Origin: Terriglobia bacterium
GTDB lineage: Bacteria; Acidobacteriota; Terriglobia; Versatilivoradales; Versatilivoraceae
NCBI GenBank assembly: GCA_951813285.1
Contig: OX638355.1
Location: forward strand, 2,108,653 to 2,172,652
DNA: 64,000 bases
Direction: 5' to 3'
The notes below the pieces were generated by a model that was not told the origin of the DNA, made no database searches, and worked only from the letters and a program-made list of their open reading frames with translations. The first letter of the stretch is position 1. Each line of letters begins with the position of its first letter. The translations under genes and the position numbers were made by a program. Of the stretch, positions 53,301 through 61,272 are shown one piece after another.

Positions 53301-55463
53301 GGCCAGCCATGCTTGCAAGGCTGCATCCTTCGGTACGCATACGTCGGTGTCACGGATGTCAAGCTGCGTGAGCTCCGACAGTTGCTGCAGGTTCGTCGGC
53401 ATCCCCCCACTCAGCTCGTTAAACCCAAGATCCAGCCATTGGAGATGGGTCAGTTCGCCGAGTTCCGGCGGAATCCCTCCGCTCAGCTGGTTGGATCCGA
53501 GCGACAGCCATTGGAGGCGAGTCAGCCCACCCAGTTCCATCGGAATCCGTCCACTCAGCTCGTTGTATCCGAGAGACAGCACTCGGAGATGGGTGAGCCC
53601 CGCCAGTTCCGGCGGAATCCCTCCGCGCAGTCGGTTGTCCCTCAGAGCCAGGCTCGTGACCCGGCCTATCCCATCCGTCGTGACCCCGTGCCACTCCGAC
53701 AGCGGCATGTCGCTCAGCCAGTTTGTACGATTGTTCCAGCTTGCCCCGTCCGTCGCGTCATAGAAGGCCTCCAGCACCTCCCGGTCCGCCGTCCCATCGG
53801 CCCCCGGATCGTCGATCCTTTCCCTGGCGGGCAGGTAGGCGCCGTCGCCGCTCCGCTCCCCCGGTGCCCCTCCATCGTTGATCACTCCATAAGCCAGGAA
53901 GGGATTGCTGCCGGACATCTTGCGGATCTGCACATAGCCCTGCGTGGTCCCTGAAGCGTATGTCCCAAGGATTCCGTTGATCTGACGCCAACCCCTGGCC
54001 GCAACCGTCAGGTCGGTCACTGTGTTGGCCAGCATCCCCGTTACCCCATCGTAGATATCTAGTTGAAAGACGCTAGGGCTGCCGTCGACTTCTCCCGTGT
54101 TGACCAGTGCCAGATTGCTCCGGTTCTTCTCGTTCTGCTGCAGGCCGTCGATCCAGGCTTCCTCGATGATGGCCTGACCCGATGGCGCCGCGTTGTAGAA
54201 GACGCCGTACTGCCCGCCGCGACCGTCGGAGGAACTCGTGCGAGCCCCGATCACGATCCCGCTCATGTTGCCGCCCGTCACCCGGGCGAAGAGAGCCCCG
54301 GCCAGTCCGCCTCTCGACGAACTCACGCCCTCCACGCCCTTCTGTCGCAATTCCGTGTCGATGACATCGGGAATGATCCGCTGCTGGCCAGCCTCAACGC
54401 TCAGGTTGAAACGGGCCGTGCGGTCAGGCGTCGTGAGCCCGCCAGCCACGAAGCTGAAATGGAAGGTTTTGGTCTCCTCGGAGAAGTTGGTCACCGTCAG
54501 CTCGCTGGTGAACTCTCTGGTCTCGACGATCACGGGCAGGGTCTGTCCCGTGGCCCCCTCGAGAGAACTCTCCGCGACCGGAAAGACAAAAGAGCCGTCG
54601 GAGTTGAAGTTGTCATTGATGACGCCGTAGGCATAGAAGGGCGCCTCTCCCTCCACCCGCTCCACCTTGACGTAGCCGTTGTCAAAGCCGGCCCGGTTCA
54701 GGATGCCGTTGTACTGGTAAAACCCGCCCGGAGCCAGCATCCGGTCCCCGAGGACATGGCCTGCGGAAACTTCCGGATCTCCGGAAAACAGGGTCGTCCT
54801 CAAGGTAATCGGCCCGGCCTCCGGGGTGCCCATGTTCTGGAAGGCCACGTTGGAGCGGTCCTGACTGTTCTGGCGCAGCCCGCACAGATAGACTGCTTCC
54901 TGGAATCCGTCAGCGGCGGCAATTCCCGGATAGGCCAGACCGGCCCGCCCGTCGGCCACCAACGTGGTCGTCCGCACCGACACGCCGAGGTCGGAAGAGC
55001 CGGAAACCGCCACCTGTAGCGTTCCGATTCGATTGCCCGAGTGGGGAATGGGAATGCCCAGTCGTCTCAAGTACCCCAAGGCGTCCGGTTCGATCATCTG
55101 CTGACCCGGAGCCAGCCTGTCGGAGGCCTTGCCGCTTCCGCCTCCGGCATGGGCCGTGTAGGTGTAGTGTAGGGTGGCCTCCTCACCGCCCCGGTTGGTC
55201 AGGGTCAGCTCTGAGGTGTAGACGGAGTTGTTCTGTCCGGACGCGGTCAGGATGACCGGAACGAAGAGGGCCGAAGATGTCCCCGCATTGGTGGAAGACG
55301 ATGGGAGGGAGTCGGTCAGTGGGTTGTTGGAGAGGGACAGTAGGGCCTGACGATCCGCCGCCCCGCTCCGTTGGGCAGGAGCGTGGCCCGCCAGGAGGCA
55401 CAGGAGTACAGCCACCAGCCACCTTACCACCTGGTCGGCTCCGCTCCGCCGCTCCGTCTTCAT
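50325..55463 (-). CDS. Giant secreted LRR / Calx-beta / metzincin protein
   Basis: 1,712 residues from ATG 55463 (AGGAG upstream); an earlier ATG at 55544 is rejected because the signal peptide WLVAVLLCLLAGHAPAQ begins after the later one. Two similar ~250-residue modules follow (LTASGQNNSVYTSELTLTNRG and LPVIVETREFTSELTVTNFS). Then come four plant-type leucine-rich repeats (602-697), a Calx-beta-like domain (~742-851, ATAADYSGVPERI), and 15 more repeats (898-1257). A metallopeptidase region with HELGHNMGLHHD (1426-1437), the HExxHxxGxxH zinc site of metzincins, follows (domain start near AVVYTPAARQIAGG). The C-terminal ~200 residues are unassigned. A secreted protease with a large binding face is the likely role. 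Confidence 0.88.
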   Translation of the reverse strand: MKTERRSGADQVVRWLVAVLLCLLAGHAPAQRSGAADRQALLSLSNNPLTDSLPSSSTNAGTSSALFVPVILTASGQNNSVYTSELTLTNRGGEEATLHYTYTAHAGGGSGKASDRLAPGQQMIEPDALGYLRRLGIPIPHSGNRIGTLQVAVSGSSDLGVSVRTTTLVADGRAGLAYPGIAAADGFQEAVYLCGLRQNSQDRSNVAFQNMGTPEAGPITLRTTLFSGDPEVSAGHVLGDRMLAPGGFYQYNGILNRAGFDNGYVKVERVEGEAPFYAYGVINDNFNSDGSFVFPVAESSLEGATGQTLPVIVETREFTSELTVTNFSEETKTFHFSFVAGGLTTPDRTARFNLSVEAGQQRIIPDVIDTELRQKGVEGVSSSRGGLAGALFARVTGGNMSGIVIGARTSSSDGRGGQYGVFYNAAPSGQAIIEEAWIDGLQQNEKNRSNLALVNTGEVDGSPSVFQLDIYDGVTGMLANTVTDLTVAARGWRQINGILGTYASGTTQGYVQIRKMSGSNPFLAYGVINDGGAPGERSGDGAYLPARERIDDPGADGTADREVLEAFYDATDGASWNNRTNWLSDMPLSEWHGVTTDGIGRVTSLALRDNRLRGGIPPELAGLTHLRVLSLGYNELSGRIPMELGGLTRLQWLSLGSNQLSGGIPPELGELTHLQWLDLGFNELSGGMPTNLQQLSELTQLDIRDTDVCVPKDAALQAWLATLSRFRSSGLVCDGTRRVLFSASSYQVTEGETVTVSVRLIDRTGGPVGSVEMALTATPGGGATAADYSGVPERITIMAPAAEAGFVFTAVADGPFDDGETVVLGFQQPLPSGVTVGSPETATVTIHDPGTEQMTDREVLDALYHGTGGPDWNNRTNWLSAAPLSEWFGVGVDSNDRVTSLSLASNGLSGAIPPALGQLTHLQALNFEFNKLSGAIPPELGQLARLEMLNLRFNELSGGIPPDLGGLANLQELNVNFNELSGGIPLELAQLTNLRLLNLNFNKLSGAIPPALSQLTYLQELDLGQNKLSGTIPPELIQLTNLQSLHLNFNELSGRIPLELAQLTNLQSLHLADNELSGGIPPELAQLTNLQSLFLSRNELSGGIPLELAQLTNLRGLALGENKLSGGIPPELAQLANLQSLNLRRNELSGEIPPELGGLARLRSLNLSRNELSGGIPLELAQPANLQSLDLRLNELSGGIPPELGGLADLRSLALDGNQLSGGIPPELAQLTNLYALTLNFNPELTGTIPPGLQQLPLSVVHLFATSVCVPEDEELQEWLAGIRFFRTSGLTCGRPAPAMSSIDVAVVYTPAARQIAGGTAEIEADIDLMMAETNQAYLDGGVDQRVALVSREEVEYTESGDSNTDLGRLGNPSDGHLDEVHAIRDQAGADLVHLIADMTDFRGLAGVANPYGLTCAGCDAWIFAHELGHNMGLHHDRYVERTRSLPYSHGYVNQRAFADGAPQSARWKTIMAYTKQCEDSGFLCDELLRFSNPNQTYLGDPLGVPGDERTSAVNGPADAVRVLNLTRHAVAGFRPRASGNRLTLSSTHSQVKPTLKSGEAVIPVPGGNLFRAVAPKEGRAASRMTGRVLDRATLRRREVSVDIGSLARVPDGGLTALSLNLFDDVVLTGIFERRTPTYSGGYALSGRLAGVAGGSVTVVVNGSVVAGTVRIPGATFRIRPAVAGRHAIMQIDPSQLPQACGTVRLTPDWER
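51693..52772 (-). repeat. 15 tandem 72-base units coding plant-type LRRs
   Basis: The second LRR array of the giant protein. Each unit encodes 24 residues of the form L-x-x-L-x-L-x-x-N-x-L-S-G-x-I-P-x-x-L-x-x-L-x-x; the array is exactly 15 x 72 bases without an indel. Unit-to-unit DNA similarity is high (phrases such as ELSGGIPPELAQLTN recur), indicating recent expansion or conversion. A smaller array of four units lies at 53373-53660. Each array is preceded by a cap of the form SW-NRTNWLS-PLSEW-GV. Confidence 0.9.
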
Positions 55464-55997
55464 GGAATTCTCCTGACTCTCCCCCCTGCTGCTGCCGTCT
55501 GATGAATCAGCGAGAGGCGCGTGGGTTCGCCCTTTGATAAGCATAGGGCATCAAGGGGGAGGATTTGATTCTGAAATACGTATTGTTTGCAGTATTAATC
55601 ATTGATTTCACTCAGAAGTCACAATTTATCATGCTTCGATTGCTGCAATAATCCCAGTAGCAGCCGAAAAAATCCAGCAATGGCAACTCTGGACGCCTGG
55701 CCCGCATGTCTCGTAGTGTCGCCGGATAGACGATGCAAAGATCGTTCTTTTTCAACAGCTTGTCAGTTCTATTTTGGCGGTTTCCAGCTACACACGATGC
55801 TGGGAATGTCCAGGTTGGTCCCTTTCCCGTCAGCCCGCAAATGCTCGCTCGATCGTAGTGAGCGCTACGCTCTTCACTCACGAGCACACGCTGACGGAAA
55901 AATTTCTGCGCCGTTCCCACCTCCTCCGGTGAGAAATGCGGGCGGCGGCGGTCTTCTTGCGGGAAGCAGGAATGCCAGACGGAGGCGAGGGGGTATG
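55464..55997. other. Gap upstream of the giant gene
   Basis: 534 bases between the giant gene and the DUF1501 gene, both on the minus strand, so the giant gene's promoter should be here. The AT-rich stretch 55560-55640 is the likeliest place. Minus-strand frames cross the region, but I recognise no domain in them. No repeat copy was found. A run TGAGTGAAGAGCG near 55860-55885 forms a loose palindrome with its surroundings. Confidence 0.4.
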
Positions 55998-57464
55998 TCA
56001 CCCGATGATCTCGTGGAGCACGCGGCCGCCGATGTCGGTGAGGCGGCGGAAGCGCCCGCCATGGAGGTAGGTCAGGCGCCGGTCGTCCAGCCCCAGCAGA
56101 TTGAGGATGGTGGCGTGCACGTCCCGCAACGGGATCTGTTCCTCCAGGGCCTTGACTCCGAACTCGTCGGTGGCTCCGGCGGTGGCGCCGCCCTTGACGT
56201 CTCCTCCGGCCATCCACATCACCAGGGCGAACTGGTTGTGGTCGCGTCCGGGAGTCTTGGACTCGAGGTCGTTGAGGAAGGGGGTGCGGCCCATTTCCGA
56301 GGCCCAGACCACCAGCGTCTCCTCCAGCAGCCCCCGCTGCTTGAGGTCTTGGAGCAGGCCCGCCACCGGCAGATCGACCTCGGCGGCATGGTTCCGCATG
56401 CGTCCCTCGACGTTGGTGTGATCGTCCCAGCTGTGCTTGTTGATCTCCACGCCGTGAACCAGCAGCGTGTAGCGCACCCCCCGCTCCACCATCCGCCTGG
56501 CCAGCAGACACTGGCGGCCGAACCCCTCGGTGACGGGATTGTCCAGTCCGTAGAGACGACGGGTCTGGGCCGACTCTCCCGACAGGTCCACCGCTTCCGG
56601 GGCCGAGGCCTGCATGCGGTAGGCCAGTTCGTAGGCGCTGATCCTGGCCTCCAGCTCGGAAGCGCCGGGTCGCTGATCCAGGTGCCGGGAGTTGAGGAAA
56701 TGGAGCAGGTCGAACTCCCGCCGCTGCTGAGCGCGGTCCACCCCGCCCGGAAGGTCCAGGTGCAGGATGGGGGCGCCGCTGGAACGCAGCACGGTTCCCT
56801 GGTAGGCCGCGGGCAGATAGCCGCTCCCCCAGACGGCGGCGCCGTTCACCGGGGCCCCTCTGGGGTCTTGAATCACCATGTAGCCGGGCAGGTTCCGGTT
56901 GGGGCTGCCCAGTCCATAGGCGACCCAGGAACCTACCGAAGCGCTGCCCTGAAACTGGGACCCGGTGGTGACGTGCATGGTGGCGGGGCCGTGGTTGTTG
57001 TTCTCGACCTCGATCCCGTAGACGAACGCGAGGTCGTCGGCGCATTGGCCGATGCGGGGAAAGAGGCTGGAGATGGCGCGGCCCGACTGGCCGTAGCGCT
57101 TGAATTCAAAGGCGCTGGGAATGACCCGGTGAGGCTTGTTGAGGTAGCCCTGGATCTCTCCGGAAAGGCCGCTCAAGGGGGGCAGTTCCTGCCCGGCGAG
57201 TTTCTGCAGAGCCGGCTTGTAGTCGAAGCTGTCCACGTGGCTGACTCCTCCCGCCATGAACATGAAGATGCAGTGCTTGGCCTTGCGGCCGGAGTGAGGC
57301 AGGGGAGGTCCCGTGGCAGCCGAGGTGCCTGCCGGCAACTCGTCCGCCAGCATGCCGGCCAGGGCAAGGGCTCCGATCCCGTTGCAGGAACGGCAGAGAA
57401 AGTCCCGCCGGGACAGAGCCTGCAGCGGCAGCTTGGCGATGCGGTTCCGGTGTTCCTCATTCAT
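55998..57464 (-). CDS. DUF1501 protein with Tat-like signal (second copy)
   Basis: 488 residues with GAAGGAG before ATG 57464. The signal is LSRRDFLCRSCNGIGALALAGM. The family body: CIFMFMAGGVSHVDSFDYKP, RYGQSGRAISSLFPRIG, NNNHGPATMHVTTGSQFQG, GVEINKHSWDDH, LVVWASEMGRTPFLND and GRDHNQFALVMWMAGGDVKGG. It lies 124 bases after the DUF1549/DUF1553 gene on the same strand, forming the usual pair. Its sequence differs clearly from the DUF1501 protein at 23717 (longer, with HNQF in place of HWPF), so the two loci are not a recent duplication. Confidence 0.88.
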   Translation of the reverse strand: MNEEHRNRIAKLPLQALSRRDFLCRSCNGIGALALAGMLADELPAGTSAATGPPLPHSGRKAKHCIFMFMAGGVSHVDSFDYKPALQKLAGQELPPLSGLSGEIQGYLNKPHRVIPSAFEFKRYGQSGRAISSLFPRIGQCADDLAFVYGIEVENNNHGPATMHVTTGSQFQGSASVGSWVAYGLGSPNRNLPGYMVIQDPRGAPVNGAAVWGSGYLPAAYQGTVLRSSGAPILHLDLPGGVDRAQQRREFDLLHFLNSRHLDQRPGASELEARISAYELAYRMQASAPEAVDLSGESAQTRRLYGLDNPVTEGFGRQCLLARRMVERGVRYTLLVHGVEINKHSWDDHTNVEGRMRNHAAEVDLPVAGLLQDLKQRGLLEETLVVWASEMGRTPFLNDLESKTPGRDHNQFALVMWMAGGDVKGGATAGATDEFGVKALEEQIPLRDVHATILNLLGLDDRRLTYLHGGRFRRLTDIGGRVLHEIIG

Positions 57465-57499
57465 GGTCCAACTCCTTCGTCACCAATCAGCCATTCATT

Positions 57500-57565
57500 C
57501 TATCAATCTCTTCGTGTTCCTTCGTCGTTCTTCGTGCCCCTTCGTGGATTCCTCTTTTTCCTGAA
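57500..57565. repeat. Dispersed CACGAAG-type repeat, second copy
   Basis: The segment TCTTCGTGTTCCTTCGTCG, then TTCTTCGTGCCCCTTCGTGGATTCCTCTTT, repeats the units seen at 19035-19080, including the same closing GGATTCCTCTTT. It fills most of the gap between the two genes of the DUF1549/DUF1501 pair, so any transcript of the pair would carry it. Confidence 0.6.
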
Positions 57566-57588
57566 TGTCCGTCGCAGATACGGCCTCG

Positions 57589-60144
57589 CTAGTCAACATA
57601 CACAAACTCATTGCTGTTCAGCAGCACCCGGCAGAGAGCCGTCAGTCCCTCGCCGGATGGGCTCTCCTCCAACAGTCGTAGCGCCCCTGCGGTCTCGTCG
57701 GGCCCTGGGTCGCGGCTCAGGGCAATTCGAAAGGCTTGCCGGATCCGGGAGGCGGGGTCGGGGCCACCCTCGCGCTTGACCCGCTCGGCGAAGTGGCGTG
57801 CCTCTTCGTTCACAAACTCCCCGTCGTACATGGTCAGGGCCTGCAAAACCGAAACCGAGGTCTCCCGCCGGGCGCAGGAAGCATTGGGCACCGGCGCGTC
57901 GAAGGTCTCCATCAGGGGCATGCTCAGAGAGCGCCGCTGAAAGATGTAGACGCTTCGCTTGCGGGCCCGGGGGCCGGTCATGGTCTCCCAGGTGTTGGTG
58001 CCCTGGACTTTCTGGGCTTTGTCAAGCCCCCGGGGCAGGGGAGGAAAGACGGGAGGCCCGCTCCGGTCGCCGTTGAGTCTGCCGCTGGCCGTCAAAATGC
58101 CGTCCCGGACGGCTTCTCCCTCCAGGCGCCGCCGCCGGAAGCGCCACAGGTATCGATTCTGCGGGTCGATCCGGGTGGCCTCGGGATCGGAGTGAAGCGA
58201 AGACTGACGGTAGGCGCCGGAAGTCACCATGAGTCGATGCATGGCCTTGAGACTCCAGTTTCGCTCCACCAGCTCGCGCGCCAGCCAGTCCAACAGGCGG
58301 GGATGGGTCGGGGCCGCCCCGTTCTTGCCGAAATCGCTGGGCGTGTCCACGATGCCTCTCCCGAAGTGCCACTGCCAGAGGCGATTCACCATCACCCGGG
58401 CCGTCAGGGGATTCTCGGGGCTGGCGATCCACTTTGCCAGTGCCAGCCGACGACCCCTGGTCGGGTAGCGCCCGAAGGGATCCAGCTCGATCCGGGCCGG
58501 TTGTGAGTGACCCTCGATGGCGCCGGGGAATCCCGGTTCCACCGGTTCTCCCTTGCGGTTCCATTGGCCCCGCTCCAGGACGTAGGTGGTGGAGACGTTG
58601 GGGCCGTAGGGAGGCCCATCGGCGTTTCTCAGGGACATGGCCAGCGGCTTGCGCCGCTCGATGGCGTTCTTGAGCCGAAGAACGCGGTGGCTGAAGTCCG
58701 AGAACTGCCGGTGCTCTTCAATGGAGAACTTCCGGTAGCCCTGGTCGTCCCGGATGGCTTTCTTCAGGTCCTTGAGGGTGGGCGGTTCGGGCTCCGGGGA
58801 GGCCAGACGGTCTCGGGCGGCTTCCATCCTGTAGGCTTTCAGTCGCTCCAGCAGCGGTTCGTAGAAGAGGGCGAAAGACTTTTCGGTGGTCTGCAACTGT
58901 TGTTCCAATGCGGCCCGCTCCCGCTCCCACCGCTCCCCGCGGACCGGATTGAGGAAACTGGCAGCTTGGGGTCCTCCCAGTTGCTGGATGTCCCCTGGGC
59001 GCGGGGGATCGATCTGCACCGTGGCGAAAAAGGCCTTGAGCCGGTAGAAGTCCCTGGTAGGCAGCAGGTCGTACTTGTGATCGTGGCACTGGGCGCAGCC
59101 CACCGTCAGCCCCAGAAAGACGGAACCGACGGTGGAGGTCATTTCGCTGAGCAGGACGTGCCGGTCCTCTTCGCCGCGAGGCTCGGTGAAGGGAGCCAGC
59201 CGCAGAAAGGTCAGGGCCACCACCTTTTCCGGGTCCGGAGGCGGCAGCGCTCCGGCCGACATCATCTCGAAGAACTCGTCCCCGGCCAACTGTTCCTTCA
59301 CGAACAGGTCGTAGGGCTTGTCCCCATTGAAGGCATCGATGACGTAGTCCCGATAGCGCCAGGTGTGGTAGTACTCCGGATCGCCCTCGTAGCCGTTGGT
59401 GTCGGCATAGCGGGCCAGGTCCAGCCAGTGGCGTCCCCAGCGCTCCCCGTAGCGTGGATCGGCCAGCAGGCGGTCCACCAGGGCTTCATAGGCGATGGGG
59501 GAGGGATCGTCGACGAAGGCCTCCACCTCGGCCGGCTCGGGCGGCACCCCCAGAAGGTCGAAGAACAACCTGCGGATCAGGGTCCTGCGGGAGGCGGGGG
59601 GCGCGGGTGAGATTCCCTCCTCCTGCAGGCGTTTCCACATGAAGGCATCGATGCCGTTCCGGATCCGCGACGAGCCCTGCACCTCGGGGGGTGTCCCGGC
59701 GGCGGGTTTGACGTAGGCCCAGTAAGGCTCCGCCGGCGAGTCCACCTGGGGATTAGCGGAGAGCCCGCCGATCCACTGCTCGATGAGTTGGATCCGGTCT
59801 TCGGAAAGGGTTCGGCCCAGGGGCATCCGCGGCTCAATCTCTCCGCGCAGCACCTTTGACAGGGGGCTCTGCTCAGGGGCTCCCGGCATGACGGCGGCCC
59901 CGTGGCGGGCGCCACCCGCCAGAACCGTGTCCAGGCTTTCCACCGAAAAGCCGCTGGTTCGGGTGTGGCGATCGTGGCAGGGGAGGCAGCTCTCCTGCAG
60001 GATCGGCAGCACCTGATCCTGGAAGTCCACCGAGGCCCGGGCCGGAAGCCCGGCCGTCAGGAGCAGGGCTGCGCTCAGGCAGGCAATCAGCCATGCCCTG
60101 TGGGCTGCCCGCAATGGGCCGGAATGTGGCGATGGCCTGTCCAT
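57589..60144 (-). CDS. DUF1549/DUF1553 protein with N-terminal cytochrome-like domain
   Basis: 851 residues from ATG 60144 (GGGGAG upstream); a reading to 60210 is possible but weaker. The signal peptide is at ~10-38. A PSCyt1-type cytochrome domain follows with CLPCH, a normal CxxCH heme motif (VLPILQESCLPCHDRH), and RMPLGRTLSEDRIQLIEQWI. DUF1549 comes next (LIRRLFFDLLGVPPEPAEVEAF, then CAQCHDHKYDLLPTRDFY), and DUF1553 at the C-terminus (LTARVMVNRLWQWHFGRGIVDTPSDFG, LEGEAVRDGIL, NASCARRETSVSVLQALTMYD). The gene directly precedes the DUF1501 gene. In contrast to the protein at 21187 it has the classical heme motif and no Ig domains. Confidence 0.9.
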   Translation of the reverse strand: MDRPSPHSGPLRAAHRAWLIACLSAALLLTAGLPARASVDFQDQVLPILQESCLPCHDRHTRTSGFSVESLDTVLAGGARHGAAVMPGAPEQSPLSKVLRGEIEPRMPLGRTLSEDRIQLIEQWIGGLSANPQVDSPAEPYWAYVKPAAGTPPEVQGSSRIRNGIDAFMWKRLQEEGISPAPPASRRTLIRRLFFDLLGVPPEPAEVEAFVDDPSPIAYEALVDRLLADPRYGERWGRHWLDLARYADTNGYEGDPEYYHTWRYRDYVIDAFNGDKPYDLFVKEQLAGDEFFEMMSAGALPPPDPEKVVALTFLRLAPFTEPRGEEDRHVLLSEMTSTVGSVFLGLTVGCAQCHDHKYDLLPTRDFYRLKAFFATVQIDPPRPGDIQQLGGPQAASFLNPVRGERWERERAALEQQLQTTEKSFALFYEPLLERLKAYRMEAARDRLASPEPEPPTLKDLKKAIRDDQGYRKFSIEEHRQFSDFSHRVLRLKNAIERRKPLAMSLRNADGPPYGPNVSTTYVLERGQWNRKGEPVEPGFPGAIEGHSQPARIELDPFGRYPTRGRRLALAKWIASPENPLTARVMVNRLWQWHFGRGIVDTPSDFGKNGAAPTHPRLLDWLARELVERNWSLKAMHRLMVTSGAYRQSSLHSDPEATRIDPQNRYLWRFRRRRLEGEAVRDGILTASGRLNGDRSGPPVFPPLPRGLDKAQKVQGTNTWETMTGPRARKRSVYIFQRRSLSMPLMETFDAPVPNASCARRETSVSVLQALTMYDGEFVNEEARHFAERVKREGGPDPASRIRQAFRIALSRDPGPDETAGALRLLEESPSGEGLTALCRVLLNSNEFVYVD

Positions 60145-60267
60145 CCACGCTCCCCGCGGCCGCCCCCGCCCCGCAGCGCAGTCGAGGCTGCCGATTGAAG
60201 GATGAATCAAATATACAAGAGCCCCGGATCAATGTCACTCCCTTTGAGATCCGCTCGCCGGGGCCTA

Positions 60268-61173
60268 TCAGCCACCGGCCACCAGGAGCAAGCCGATGAG
60301 GAGAATCAGCAGGCCCAGGGCCTTGGGGAGGGGAAGCGGCTCCTTGAGCCAGAAGATACCCAGCAGAGCGCCCAGCGGAATGCTGACTTGGCGGAAAGCC
60401 ACCACATAGCTGACGTTGTGGCTCCAGGTCATGGCAGCCAGGATGAGCAAGTAGCCCAGATTGATGCCCAGTCCCAGAGGGACGTAGGTCCGGGCCCGCC
60501 GGCGAATGAGCTCCAGGAAGGTAGCCCGCTCCGGCTTGCGGCCCAGCACCACCACCGCCTGCAAGCCGCTGGAGGAGAGGACCCACAAGGCAAAATAAAC
60601 CCAGCTGGCCTCGAGGTTGGAAAACGCCCCCAACCGCCCCGAAACCAGCAGCCGCAAGGCCTGCTCGTCGGCGATGGAGTAGGCGGTGGTGGCCAGGGCC
60701 GCCACCAGGGCCGCCAGGAACACGCGGCTGAGGTAGTGGCTGCTCTTGAGGTCCGCCAGGTGCCTCATGGGCAGGAGAATGCAGCCGGCCACCACCAGAA
60801 CGATCCCGGCCAGGCATCCGCGGCTGATCTCGGAGCCCCTTCCCAGCAGGAACATGACCGCCACGATAAACAGCGGGGAGGATCGTGAAAGCGGATAGGC
60901 CAGGGAGAGATCCCCGGAGTTGTAGGCGGCGGCCAGGCAGCGGTAGTAGATGACGGTGGCGCAGCCGCTGACCGCCAGCAGCGGCCACAATTCCGCTAGA
61001 ATCGCGGGAATTTTCGGGATATGGTAGGCCAGCCCCGGCAGCAGGCAGAGGCAGCCCACCAGGTTGGCGGCCAGGAAGAGGGCGCCGCTGGGCCGGCTGC
61101 GCTTGCCGAGGGTGTTCCATCCCGCGTGAATGACCGCGGAGATGAGTATCAGCAGCAGGGCGATGGGTTGCAT
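60268..61173 (-). CDS. EamA/DMT family transporter
   Basis: 301 residues with about ten membrane helices in two repeats. The first EamA repeat starts LILISAVIHAGWNTLGKRS and has YRCLAAAYNSGDLSLAYPLSRSSPLF. The second ends VAFRQVSIPLGALLGIFWLKEPLPLPKALGLLILLIGLLLVAGG, the strongly conserved drug/metabolite transporter tail (R-x-x-x-P-x-G/A-x-x-x-G-x-x-x-L-K-E). The substrate is unknown. It is divergent from the amidase gene at 61273 and stands alone. Confidence 0.88.
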   Translation of the reverse strand: MQPIALLLILISAVIHAGWNTLGKRSRPSGALFLAANLVGCLCLLPGLAYHIPKIPAILAELWPLLAVSGCATVIYYRCLAAAYNSGDLSLAYPLSRSSPLFIVAVMFLLGRGSEISRGCLAGIVLVVAGCILLPMRHLADLKSSHYLSRVFLAALVAALATTAYSIADEQALRLLVSGRLGAFSNLEASWVYFALWVLSSSGLQAVVVLGRKPERATFLELIRRRARTYVPLGLGINLGYLLILAAMTWSHNVSYVVAFRQVSIPLGALLGIFWLKEPLPLPKALGLLILLIGLLLVAGG

Positions 61174-61272
61174 GGGGTCGGGCGGCGGGCCGGGTCGGGT
61201 GGAGTCGCGCCCGGATGATTATACCCAAGGTTCCCGGAAACCCGGCGTAGGGGCAACCTCGGAGGAACAGGC

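Noticed and set aside
55602-57779. A 725-residue plus-strand frame
   Set aside because: Antisense to the DUF1501 gene; no domain seen.
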